DNA of 33,685 bases, from contig BAIF02000078.1 of the NCBI GenBank assembly GCA_000509105.1, positions 1-33,685 of the forward strand, read 5' to 3'. Positions 9,202 to 16,278 of this stretch are shown piece by piece. The notes under the pieces were generated by a model that was not told the DNA's origin, searched no databases, and was given only the letters and a program-made list of their open reading frames with translations. The translations under genes were made by a program, and so were the position numbers. Position 1 is the stretch's first letter, and each line of letters starts with the position of its first letter. The DNA comes from Clostridiales bacterium VE202-21 (GTDB taxonomy: Bacteria > Bacillota > Clostridia > Lachnospirales > Lachnospiraceae).

Positions 9202-9293
9202 TAAGGCATACATTGTGCCAACTGGCAACGGTCGGTATTATGTATGCCTTACTCTTTACAGATACCGCTGTTTACAGCGGTCCCGCCGGCGGG
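9202..9293 (+). promoter_or_regulatory. Structured 5' leader of the symporter operon
   Basis: A perfect 12-bp inverted repeat (TAAGGCATACAT 9202-9213 with ATGTATGCCTTA 9240-9251) is followed by ACCGCTG-TTTA-CAGCGGT (9264-9281) and the 12-bp palindrome CCCGCCGGCGGG (9282-9293). CGGTAT (9233-9238) could instead pair with ATACCG (9262-9267), which would disturb the neighbouring stems. This is suggestive of a switching leader. It does not match the glycine riboswitch pattern that often precedes this transporter family. Confidence 0.45.
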
Positions 9294-9363
9294 GACATAC
9301 GGCCGGGTGTGTTTTCTTTTTTCATTTCGGAATGTCATTGGGAGGATGAGAGAGGAGAAAATC

Positions 9364-10776
9364 ATGTTTGATGTAGTAAACGAAGCGGTCCAATATGTGA
9401 ATTCCAAAGTATGGGGCTGGGGTATGATCGCCCTGCTGTTTGGTACGCATTTATTTTTAACGATCCGTACAGGCTTTATTCAAAGAAAGACAATTTCGAA
9501 AGGAATTAAATTATCGGTTACAAAAGACCCGAATGCCGAAGGCGAGGTCAGTCAGTTTGGGGCGCTGACGACAGCGCTTGCTTCTACCATCGGTACGGGA
9601 AATATCATTGGCGTGGGAACTGCCGTGGCGCTTGGGGGCCCGGGAGCAGTTCTCTGGTGCTGGCTGACCGGAGTGTTCGGTATAGCCACAAAGTATGGGG
9701 AATCCCTGATAGCGGTGAAATACCGTGTTAAAACGGAAGATGGAAGAATGCAGGGAGGCGCAATGTATGCCCTGGAGCGTGGGCTGAACATGCGCTGGCT
9801 GGGATTAATTTTTGCTTTTCTGGCAGGTTTTGCATCCTTTGGGATCGGATGCGCGACACAGGTGAACGCCATCGCTGCAATCTGTGAGGAAAACCTTGGA
9901 ATCCAGCCATGGATTATTGGGCTTATTACCGCATTTATGACGGCAATTGTTATATTCGGCGGAATTAAGAGCATTGCCAGAGTATGCGAAAAGCTGGTTC
10001 CTTTTATGGCGGTGTTTTATGTGATTGGCTGTCTGATTATTCTGGGGATTAATTATGACTATATCATTCCGGCCGTAACAACCATCTGCAAACTTGCGTT
10101 TACACCCGGGGCGGCTGCCGGCGGACTGGTGGGCGGCGGAATCCGCCTTGCTATGCAGTATGGAGTGGCCAGAGGGTTGTTTTCCAATGAATCTGGTATG
10201 GGATCCGCTCCAATTGCAGCGGCGGCGGCTCAGACGAGAAATCCTGTGCGCCAGGCACTGGTATCTTCCACCGGTACATTCTGGGATACAGTAGTAGTCT
10301 GTCTGATGACTGGGCTGGTACTGGTATCAACGATTATGAAGAATCCGGCAATCAATGCAAACGAAATAGCCAATGGCGGGATACTGACATCCAAAGCGTT
10401 TGCCCAGATTCCTTATGTAGGGCCGATTATTCTGGTAGTCGGGATTATTTCATTTGCATATTCCACGATCCTGGGCTGGGCTTACTACGGAGAGCGCTGC
10501 GTAGAGTATTTTGCAGGTAAAAAGGGATTAATTCCTTACCGGCTCCTTTATATAATCGTAGCGGCAATCGCGCCGGTTGTATCCCTGAATCTGGTCTGGC
10601 TGATTGCAGATACACTGAATGCGCTGATGGCCATACCGAACCTGATTGCAGTCCTTTTACTGTCTCCGGTAATCGTGAAGGAGACAAGAAAGTATATAAA
10701 CAACCTGGATGCGGTGGATAAAACACAGGTGCCTGTAGTGAAGACCGGGAAAAGCAAAAAGTCAGGGAAAGAGTAG
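9364..10776 (+). CDS. Sodium:alanine/glycine symporter, AGCS family
   Basis: A 470-aa polytopic membrane protein of the alanine/glycine:cation symporter family (AgcS/AlsT/DagA type), importing alanine or glycine with sodium. The family signature is clear: FGALTTALASTIGTGNIIGV followed by GGPGAVLWCWLTG near residues 60-105, then YGVARGLFSNESGMGSAPIA in the middle. A reading frame extends upstream to 9244, but the GAGAGGAG ribosome site just before 9364 fixes the start as MFDVVNEAVQYVNS. hisH starts 15 bp after the stop, so the three genes are probably one operon behind the promoter at 9164. Sequence does not separate alanine from glycine as substrate. Confidence 0.93.
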   Translation: MFDVVNEAVQYVNSKVWGWGMIALLFGTHLFLTIRTGFIQRKTISKGIKLSVTKDPNAEGEVSQFGALTTALASTIGTGNIIGVGTAVALGGPGAVLWCWLTGVFGIATKYGESLIAVKYRVKTEDGRMQGGAMYALERGLNMRWLGLIFAFLAGFASFGIGCATQVNAIAAICEENLGIQPWIIGLITAFMTAIVIFGGIKSIARVCEKLVPFMAVFYVIGCLIILGINYDYIIPAVTTICKLAFTPGAAAGGLVGGGIRLAMQYGVARGLFSNESGMGSAPIAAAAAQTRNPVRQALVSSTGTFWDTVVVCLMTGLVLVSTIMKNPAINANEIANGGILTSKAFAQIPYVGPIILVVGIISFAYSTILGWAYYGERCVEYFAGKKGLIPYRLLYIIVAAIAPVVSLNLVWLIADTLNALMAIPNLIAVLLLSPVIVKETRKYINNLDAVDKTQVPVVKTGKSKKSGKE

Positions 10777-10791
10777 AGGAGTTTACATATT

Positions 10792-11412
10792 ATGATAGCA
10801 ATGATTGATTATGATGCGGGAAACATCAAAAGTGTAGAGAAGGCGCTTTTGCTACTGGGACAGGAAGTCGAAGTTACCGGTGATCCGGAGCGGATACTAA
10901 AGGCAGAAAAGGTAATTCTTCCCGGTGTAGGGGCATTTGGCGATGCCATGGAGAATCTGAAGCGTGCCGGTCTGGATGAGGTAATCCGCCGTGTTGCGGC
11001 AAAGGGAACCCCTTTTCTGGGGATCTGCCTCGGACTGCAGCTTTTGTTCGAGAGAAGTGATGAAGCGCCGGGAGCCGAGGGTCTTGGCCTGTTGGAAGGC
11101 GAGATATTAAAGATCCCGGATCAGGAGGGCCTGAAGATACCGCATATGGGATGGAATTCTCTGCACCTGGAGCACGGGGGAAGACTGTTTCGCGGTATAG
11201 AGGAACAGTCTTATGTCTATTTTGTACATTCATACTATTTGAAGGCGAAGGACGAGTCGATTGTGAAAGCGTCCACAGAATACAGCACCCATATCCATGC
11301 TTCGGTTGAAAAGGACAATATATTTGGCTGCCAGTTTCATCCGGAAAAGAGCAGTGAAGTGGGTCTGAGGATACTGAAAAACTTTGTAGAACTCAACCGG
11401 GAGGAAGTGTAA
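10792..11412 (+). CDS. hisH: Imidazole glycerol phosphate synthase, glutaminase subunit
   Basis: A 206-aa class I glutamine amidotransferase that supplies ammonia to HisF in histidine biosynthesis. The oxyanion region [10 protein letters not shown] (44-53), nucleophile C79 in [10 protein letters not shown], and catalytic H183/E185 in QFHPEKSS are all present, so it should be active. The stop overlaps the hisF start by one nucleotide (TAATG), consistent with equimolar synthesis of the heterodimer. No other his genes lie in the window; here the pair sits behind an amino acid symporter. Confidence 0.97.
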   Translation: MIAMIDYDAGNIKSVEKALLLLGQEVEVTGDPERILKAEKVILPGVGAFGDAMENLKRAGLDEVIRRVAAKGTPFLGICLGLQLLFERSDEAPGAEGLGLLEGEILKIPDQEGLKIPHMGWNSLHLEHGGRLFRGIEEQSYVYFVHSYYLKAKDESIVKASTEYSTHIHASVEKDNIFGCQFHPEKSSEVGLRILKNFVELNREEV

Positions 11413-12173
11413 TGTTTACAAAAAGAATTATTCCCTGTCTGGATGTCAACGCCGGCAGAGTAGTGAAGGGCGTCAACTTTGTGGATCTGCGCGATGCCGG
11501 TGATCCGGTGGAGATTGCAAAGGCATACGATAAAGCAGGTGCGGATGAACTGGTATTTTTGGATATTACGGCTTCTTCTGACGCGAGGGAAACCGTGGTG
11601 GACATGGTACGTAAGGTGGCGCAGTGCGTGTTTATCCCGTTCACCGTAGGCGGAGGAATCCGTACTGTGGACGATTTTCGGGCATTGCTCAGAGAAGGCG
11701 CAGATAAGATCTCTATCAATTCTTCTGCTATCAATAATCCAAAACTGATACATGATGCGGCCATAAAATTTGGCAGCCAGTGTGTGGTCGTGGCGATTGA
11801 CGCGAAACGGCGTGCGGACGGCAGCGGCTGGAACATCTATAAAAACGGCGGCCGGATTGACACCGGGATGGATGCTCTGGAGTGGGCAAAAAAAGCAGAC
11901 GGTCTGGGTGCCGGTGAGATTCTTCTGACCAGTATGGACTGCGACGGTACAAAAGCTGGATACGATCTGGAGCTTACACGTGCCGTGGCGGAGCAGGTAT
12001 CCATTCCTGTGATCGCTTCCGGTGGAGCGGGGACGCTGGAACATTTTAAGGAAGCTCTGACGGTCGGAAAAGCCGATGCGGCGTTGGCGGCATCCCTCTT
12101 CCATTATAAAGAGCTGGAGATAAAAGAAGTAAAAGAATACCTGCAGAAAGAGGGTGTCTCAGTACGGCTTTAA
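11412..12173 (+). CDS. hisF: Imidazole glycerol phosphate synthase, cyclase subunit
   Basis: A 253-aa TIM-barrel enzyme that turns PRFAR plus ammonia from HisH into imidazole glycerol phosphate and AICAR. Catalytic D11 lies in [18 protein letters not shown]. The second catalytic aspartate is D129 in VVVAIDAKR, equivalent to D130 of characterised enzymes. Phosphate-binding loops TVGGGIRT and VIASGGAG are intact, and length is normal. Translation is coupled to hisH by a 1-nt overlap. A weak hairpin (CACAG/CTGTG, 12176-12192) lies after the stop, and ung begins 73 bp downstream. Confidence 0.97.
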   Translation: MFTKRIIPCLDVNAGRVVKGVNFVDLRDAGDPVEIAKAYDKAGADELVFLDITASSDARETVVDMVRKVAQCVFIPFTVGGGIRTVDDFRALLREGADKISINSSAINNPKLIHDAAIKFGSQCVVVAIDAKRRADGSGWNIYKNGGRIDTGMDALEWAKKADGLGAGEILLTSMDCDGTKAGYDLELTRAVAEQVSIPVIASGGAGTLEHFKEALTVGKADAALAASLFHYKELEIKEVKEYLQKEGVSVRL

Positions 12174-12246
12174 GACACAGCCTCACTCTGTGAAATAACC
12201 GGGTGGATTATACTAGATAAAAATGTAAGTTTAGGAGTGAATAAAT

Positions 12247-12915
12247 ATGTCTGGATTAAATGGCGATTGGTATGAAGCTTTAGCGGAGGAATTCAAAAAA
12301 CCTTACTATAAAAAATTATTTGAGACAGTAAATCAGGAGTACAGAACCCGGAAGATATTTCCGCCTGCAAATGATATTTTTAATGCATTTCATCTGACTC
12401 CTCTGAAGGATGTCAAAGTGGTAATTTTGGGGCAGGATCCCTACCACAATGACGGGCAGGCCCACGGCCTCTGCTTTTCCGTAAAAAAAGGCGTGGAAGT
12501 CCCGCCGTCCCTGGTCAACATATACCAGGAACTGCATGACGATCTGGGATGCACTATCCCCAGCCATGGCTGTCTGACAAAGTGGGCACAGCAGGGAGTC
12601 CTGATGCTGAATACCGTACTTACGGTTCGCGCCCATCAGGCAAATTCCCATCGCGGTATCGGATGGGAGGAATTCACGGATGCAGCAATCATGGCCCTGA
12701 ACGGCCAGGACAGACCGATCGTATTCATACTGTGGGGAAGCCCAGCACAGCGCAAGAAGATCATGCTGAATAATCCGCAGCATCTGATCCTGCAGGCGCC
12801 GCATCCAAGTCCCCTCTCTGCGTTCAGAGGATTCTTCGGAAGCCGGCCTTTTAGCCAGACCAATGAATTTCTGCGCAGCCATGGAGTGGAACCTGTCGAC
12901 TGGCAGATAGAGTAA
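12247..12915 (+). CDS. ung: Uracil-DNA glycosylase, family 1
   Basis: A 222-aa base-excision repair enzyme that removes uracil from DNA. The water-activating loop GQDPYH (62-67, D64) is present, as are FSVKKGVEVPPSL, LNTVLTVRAHQANSH and the leucine-loop motif HPSPLSA (186-192, H186). All key residues of family 1 are there and length is standard. A TTTAGGAGTG ribosome site precedes the ATG. A possible -10 (TATACT 12209-12214) lies in the hisF-ung gap without a clear -35, so it may be read through from hisF or from its own weak promoter. Confidence 0.97.
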   Translation: MSGLNGDWYEALAEEFKKPYYKKLFETVNQEYRTRKIFPPANDIFNAFHLTPLKDVKVVILGQDPYHNDGQAHGLCFSVKKGVEVPPSLVNIYQELHDDLGCTIPSHGCLTKWAQQGVLMLNTVLTVRAHQANSHRGIGWEEFTDAAIMALNGQDRPIVFILWGSPAQRKKIMLNNPQHLILQAPHPSPLSAFRGFFGSRPFSQTNEFLRSHGVEPVDWQIE

Positions 12916-12991
12916 GGAGGACTCCGGGATCAGGAGGCTATTAGTGCATGCAGGGATCGCACCTGTCCCCGGCCAGCTTCGGGCTGCTTAT

Positions 12992-13148
12992 TAAGTCTTA
13001 CAAGATAAAAACCACATTGAATTGGAAGGCTGAACTCTGTTTATCAAAGCAGAGCTTTAGCCGGCCTGAGCCGCTCAATTCGGCAGAATTGCAGGGGAAT
13101 GCCGGTAATGCCATCCAATCTGATGTGGTTTTTGTTTTGTGGGACTCA
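12992..13148. repeat. Nested three-armed palindrome, element 4 (diverged)
   Basis: Two 39-nt outer arms (12992-13030 and 13110-13148) match at 30 of 39 positions. Six of the nine differences become G-U pairs in a plus-strand RNA, leaving about 36/39 paired. Inside are a simple hairpin (CTCTGTTT 13035-13042 with CAGAG 13050-13054) and a bipartite hairpin. The bipartite one has base CCGGC 13061-13065 with GCCGG 13101-13105 and apex CAATTC-GGCA-GAATTG 13076-13091. The element lies between ung (ends 12915) and the 3' end of the minus-strand XRE gene (13212). The plan matches the elements at 17678, 18823 and 19420. Confidence 0.7.
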
Positions 13149-13162
13149 TACGCATATGAATG

Positions 13163-13203
13163 CCGCCGGAAAGGGCGTGGATGCTTCACTACGCTATCGG
13201 CGG
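13163..13203. other. Hairpin beside the XRE gene 3' end
   Basis: CCGCCG (13163-13168) pairs with CGGCGG (13198-13203), with GCGT/ACGC pairing inside (13175-13178 with 13191-13194). No T-run is visible on either strand, so it is a possible 3'-end structure rather than a clear terminator. Confidence 0.35.
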
Positions 13204-13211
13204 ATACTTTG

Positions 13212-13430
13212 TCAGAGCTCCTGATCAGTTTCTGAGGGAAGATACCTTGCTATGTCCTGAATATCGCAGTTGAGTATTCGGCAAAGGTCGTTTATTGTTT
13301 TCATGCTTATGTCCTGACCGTGCTTTAAACGGTATAGAGTGCTGCTGGATAAATGGTATTTTGTAGTCAGTGTATACCAATTTTCTTTAGAATTGTCCAG
13401 AGTTTTCCAGAATGGAGAGTAATCAATCAT
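13212..13430 (-). CDS. Small XRE-family (Cro/C1-type) transcriptional regulator
   Basis: A 72-aa protein that is almost entirely a helix-turn-helix domain of the Cro/C1 type. Helices lie in KENWYTLTTKYHLSSSTLYRLKHG and ISMKTINDLCRILNC, the usual XRE pattern, and the protein ends DIARYL. No ligand or protease domain is present, so it is probably a simple dimeric repressor. A GAGGTGG ribosome site precedes the ATG. It is divergent from the small gene at 13538; the shared 107-bp gap holds a consensus promoter with an inverted repeat over its -35, the likely operator. Confidence 0.85.
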   Translation of the reverse strand: MIDYSPFWKTLDNSKENWYTLTTKYHLSSSTLYRLKHGQDISMKTINDLCRILNCDIQDIARYLPSETDQEL

Positions 13431-13459
13431 GGCACCACCTCTTTTTTAGGATAAGCATA

Positions 13460-13504
13460 ATTCAAATTCTTATACTTGAATATCTTCGCAATTACGAATA
13501 TAAT
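13460..13504 (+). promoter_or_regulatory. Strong promoter with overlapping candidate operator
   Basis: TTGAAT (13476-13481) and TATAAT (13499-13504) with a 17-bp spacer form a near-consensus promoter for the gene at 13538. An inverted repeat, ATTCAAAT (13460-13467) with ACTTGAAT (13474-13481), spacer 6 bp, 7 of 8 positions symmetric, covers the -35. This placement suits repression by the divergent XRE protein. Confidence 0.6.
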
Positions 13505-13537
13505 AAAACCACAAGAGAGGGATGGGGGGCGGTCAAG

Positions 13538-13792
13538 ATGGATAAACGCACTATGACAGAAGAGCAGCAGAAACGGTTTTGGGATTTTATTATGATGGAT
13601 GATTTCGAATTTTACGACAGGTTTATATCCGATCTGCCACCGGAATCACAGAACGAATTTTTCAGGATTACACCCGACTTCTTTTCTGAGTATATCAATT
13701 CAGAGGGGAAAATAAACTTAGATGAAGATGAGATATATCAGAAGATAAAAGAAAAAATAAATATTATTGAAAAAAACAGCCCGGATACCTAA
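13538..13792 (+). CDS. Small acidic protein of unknown function
   Basis: I do not recognise this 84-aa protein. It is acidic and hydrophilic, rich in Asp, Glu, Phe and Ile, with the core RFWDFIMMDDFEFYDRFISDLPPESQNEFF split by slashes as RFWDFIMMDD/FEFYDRFISD/LPPESQNEFF. It ends in a Lys/Ile/Glu-rich helix, and no membrane segment or metal motif is visible. The frame is open back to 13412, but that would run through the promoter. The G-rich site (GATGGGGGG) before 13538 and the promoter at 13476-13504 support the ATG at 13538. It is divergent from the XRE regulator, so it may be its main target. The pair could be a small regulatory or antitoxin-like module, but nothing shows that directly. 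Confidence 0.6.
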   Translation: MDKRTMTEEQQKRFWDFIMMDDFEFYDRFISDLPPESQNEFFRITPDFFSEYINSEGKINLDEDEIYQKIKEKINIIEKNSPDT

Positions 13793-13804
13793 TGGATCCG
13801 GGCT
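13778..13804. terminator. Hairpin at the end of the small acidic gene
   Basis: AGCCCGGAT (13778-13786) pairs perfectly with ATCCGGGCT (13796-13804) around a 9-nt loop holding the stop codon. A poly-A tract lies to the left, so the T-run is on the minus strand. It reads best as a minus-strand terminator, although no minus gene ends here. Confidence 0.5.
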
Positions 13805-13823
13805 TAACGTATGTGGTGGGAAA

Positions 13824-13852
13824 GGAGCTAAAAAGGTGAGGAGATTAGCTCC
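13824..13852. other. Inverted repeat upstream of the MacB-like operon
   Basis: GGAGCTAA (13824-13831) and TTAGCTCC (13845-13852) are a perfect 8-bp inverted repeat with a 13-bp spacer. It may be a regulator site or weak hairpin; nothing further supports either. Confidence 0.35.
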
Positions 13853-13978
13853 TTCATTAACTAAACAAATGAAAGCGCAAAAACTTACGCGGTTTTGTTT
13901 AAAATGCTATTAAAATCTATCATTTATTGAAAAAGATCTAATGTGGATAATATTAAGAAAATATTAACAAATTCTACA

Positions 13979-14007
13979 TAGAAATATTTTGATTTCATAA
14001 GTATGAT
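13979..14007 (+). promoter_or_regulatory. Probable promoter of the MacB-like operon
   Basis: TATGAT at 14002-14007 lies 17 bp after TAGAAA (13979-13984, 4/6 match to -35) in AT-rich DNA, with an AAGGAGGGG ribosome site at 14031-14039. Confidence 0.45.
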
Positions 14008-14042
14008 GTAAGTTGAAAATATTGGGATAAAGGAGGGGCACT

Positions 14043-14765
14043 GTGGATAAGGTCATCGAGATTAAAAACTTATACAAACTGTACCGCGTGGGCGATTCTG
14101 TGGTACGTGCTCTCAACGGTGTGGACTTTGAGATATATGAAGGTGAATTCTGCGCGATTGTAGGGACCTCCGGCTCAGGCAAATCCACTCTTCTGAATAT
14201 GCTTGCCGGGTTGGAAAAGCCAACCAAAGGTGAGGTCATAATCAGCGGACAGCACATGGAGACGCTGAATGAGGACGGCTTGGTAAAGTTCAGGCGTGAA
14301 AACGTCGGATTCATATTCCAGTCATTCCATCTGATCGGAACGATGAATGCACTTGAGAATGTTGCATTACCACTGAGTTTCCGTGGGGAGGGACGGGCGA
14401 GCCGCCTGAAGAAGGCTGACAAGATGCTGGACTTGGTGAATCTGAAAAAGCATAAGAGGCATCTGCCGAACCAGATGTCAGGAGGGCAGCAGCAGAGAGT
14501 TGGCGTTGCCCGCGCGCTGGTTGTGGATCCAAAGATTATATTTGCCGACGAACCAACCGGCAATCTGGATTCGCATACGTCGGAAGAGGTCATGACCTTA
14601 ATGCAGAGGGTAGTCAGGGAGCAGAAGAAAACGCTGGTTATGGTAACGCATGATAACCATCTGGCTACATATGCAGACAGAATTTTCCATATAATCGATG
14701 GGAAGATCGTAAAAATAGAAGACAACCGTAAAAAGAGGGAGGACAAGGAACATGAAACTGTTTAA
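14043..14765 (+). CDS. ABC transporter ATP-binding protein, MacB/LolD type
   Basis: A 240-aa ATPase starting at GTG behind a strong AAGGAGGGG site. Walker A is GTSGSGKST (41-49). The Q-loop FIFQSFHL, signature MSGGQQQR, Walker B IIFADEPTGNLD and H-loop VMVTHDN are all intact. The EPTGNLD form places it with LolD/MacB/BceA-type ATPases. Its last 14 nt overlap the next gene and the permease completes the set, so ATPase, exported protein and FtsX permease form a tight tricistronic operon. The last 20 residues are strongly charged. It is distinct from the ATPase at 2867. Confidence 0.93.
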   Translation: MDKVIEIKNLYKLYRVGDSVVRALNGVDFEIYEGEFCAIVGTSGSGKSTLLNMLAGLEKPTKGEVIISGQHMETLNEDGLVKFRRENVGFIFQSFHLIGTMNALENVALPLSFRGEGRASRLKKADKMLDLVNLKKHKRHLPNQMSGGQQQRVGVARALVVDPKIIFADEPTGNLDSHTSEEVMTLMQRVVREQKKTLVMVTHDNHLATYADRIFHIIDGKIVKIEDNRKKREDKEHETV

Positions 14766-16278
14766 GAAAACTGCAGGAATCGCAATGAGTCTTGCGCTGC
14801 TAGCTGCTATGATACTGCCGGTTGGGGTGCGGGCAGCAGATGAAACCGGACCGATACCAGATATAGTATTGTCAATTGGGAAATCACAGGAGACCCCGGT
14901 TTATACGGAAGGAGACAAAAAGCAGGAACTGTTGATACAACTTAAGAATGAGGGCACCGCGGATGCGAAGAATGTTAAAATAGCGCCCATTATTGATGAT
15001 GCTTCTGCATGGCCTTTTGAGATAACAAATGTGAATAATGAATTTCCTCCAGTAGATATCCCAGTGGGCGAGACCGTGGAAACAAAGCTGGATAATCTGA
15101 CGGTACGTGCAGATGCCGGTGAAAAGAATTACAAACTTACGTTTCAGATAACCTGCAATGATGGAAAGCAGCAGTATGAGACAACAAAGTATGTTTACGT
15201 AAAAACACTGGAAAAGAAGAAACCCGCGGAGGACCCGAAAGACGATCCAAAAGAAGAACCTAAGGACGAGCCGAATACCCCGGAGGAGCCTCAGGACAAC
15301 GGCGGCATTTCTAATAATGAACCTGTGATTACAAGCGGGGGAGGCGGTGGTGAAGCACCTTCCGGAAATAATTCCGTTCCGCGTGTTATTGTAACAGGTT
15401 TTAATACAGAGCCAGGCGCTGTGAATGCCGGAAGCGATTTCAAGCTGATTGTACATCTGAAAAATACATCTACAAGAACAGCGGTATCCAATATGCTGTT
15501 TGACCTGCAGGCGCCGTCCTCCGGGACAGAAGGAGCCGCAGAGGCGCCGGCATTTCTGCCTTCCTCCGGATCCAGCACGATTTATCTGGACAGCATTCCT
15601 GCAGGAGGAACCCAGGACATTTCTATCGACCTAAACGCCAGGGCAGATTTGGTACAGAAGCCGTACAGTATTTCCATGTCTATGAAGTATGAAGACAGCA
15701 GTGCAACACAGTATGAGGGCTCTTCCAGCCTGGCTATTCCTGTGAAACAGGCGGCAAGATTTGAATTCAGTGAGCTGGAAATTGCACCGGAGGCCGTGGC
15801 AGTTGGAGAAGAGGCTAATATTACGTGCAGCCTTTATAATACAGGACGAATTAAGCTGTACAATGTAAAAGTGAAGTTTGAAGGGGAAGGAATTGAAGCA
15901 AAAGAAGTATTTGTAGGAAATGTAGATTCCGGAGCAACCGGCTCAATAGACGGAATCGTGACCGCCATGCAGGAAACAGCGGGTAATCAGAAGTTTAAGA
16001 TGATTGTTTCCTACGAAGATGATGCGGGAAAGGCTTCTACAGTAGAAAAGGAATTTTCACTGCAGATCACCCCGGAACAAGCGCCGATGGATGTAACAAC
16101 AATGGCGGAAATGCCGGAAGAGAAAGGGTTTCCGCTGATACCTGTGATAATCGCTGCAGTGGTTGTTGCAGCTGTCATAGTTATTATCATCGTCATGAAG
16201 AAAAGAAAGAAAAAGAAGGAGTCTGTAGAAGAGGAGGACTTGGTGGATGAGGTGGATCGATTTACTGAGGATGAGTAG
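14752..16278 (+). CDS. Exported, membrane-anchored adaptor-like protein of an ABC exporter
   Basis: A 508-aa protein with a signal peptide (KKTAGIAMSLALLAAMILP, cleavage likely near residue 28). Next comes a beta-rich domain of the COG1361/CARDB kind (about 35-150), and a Pro/Glu/Asp/Lys-rich linker with a glycine run (about 155-208). Two further beta-sandwich-like repeats (about 210-330 and 335-445) precede a C-terminal membrane helix (about 459-480) and a lysine-rich tail. It begins inside the ATPase gene (14-nt overlap), and the permease begins inside it (32-nt overlap). In position it replaces a MacA-type adaptor, but its architecture differs, so a MacA-like function is inference. CARDB repeats suggest binding to the cell surface or to a secreted substrate. 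Confidence 0.8.
   Translation: MKLFKKTAGIAMSLALLAAMILPVGVRAADETGPIPDIVLSIGKSQETPVYTEGDKKQELLIQLKNEGTADAKNVKIAPIIDDASAWPFEITNVNNEFPPVDIPVGETVETKLDNLTVRADAGEKNYKLTFQITCNDGKQQYETTKYVYVKTLEKKKPAEDPKDDPKEEPKDEPNTPEEPQDNGGISNNEPVITSGGGGGEAPSGNNSVPRVIVTGFNTEPGAVNAGSDFKLIVHLKNTSTRTAVSNMLFDLQAPSSGTEGAAEAPAFLPSSGSSTIYLDSIPAGGTQDISIDLNARADLVQKPYSISMSMKYEDSSATQYEGSSSLAIPVKQAARFEFSELEIAPEAVAVGEEANITCSLYNTGRIKLYNVKVKFEGEGIEAKEVFVGNVDSGATGSIDGIVTAMQETAGNQKFKMIVSYEDDAGKASTVEKEFSLQITPEQAPMDVTTMAEMPEEKGFPLIPVIIAAVVVAAVIVIIIVMKKRKKKKESVEEEDLVDEVDRFTEDE

Noticed and set aside
9089..9363. Glycine riboswitch before the alanine/glycine symporter
   Set aside because: No tandem glycine aptamer core or its conserved purine-rich segments could be found; only unrelated hairpins are present.
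12948..13235. 95-aa plus-strand open frame over element 4
   Set aside because: It runs through the nested palindrome and has no ribosome site or recognisable protein features.
13412..13537. N-terminal extension of the small acidic protein
   Set aside because: It would be encoded across the promoter -35/-10 and operator, so the start at 13538 is preferred.
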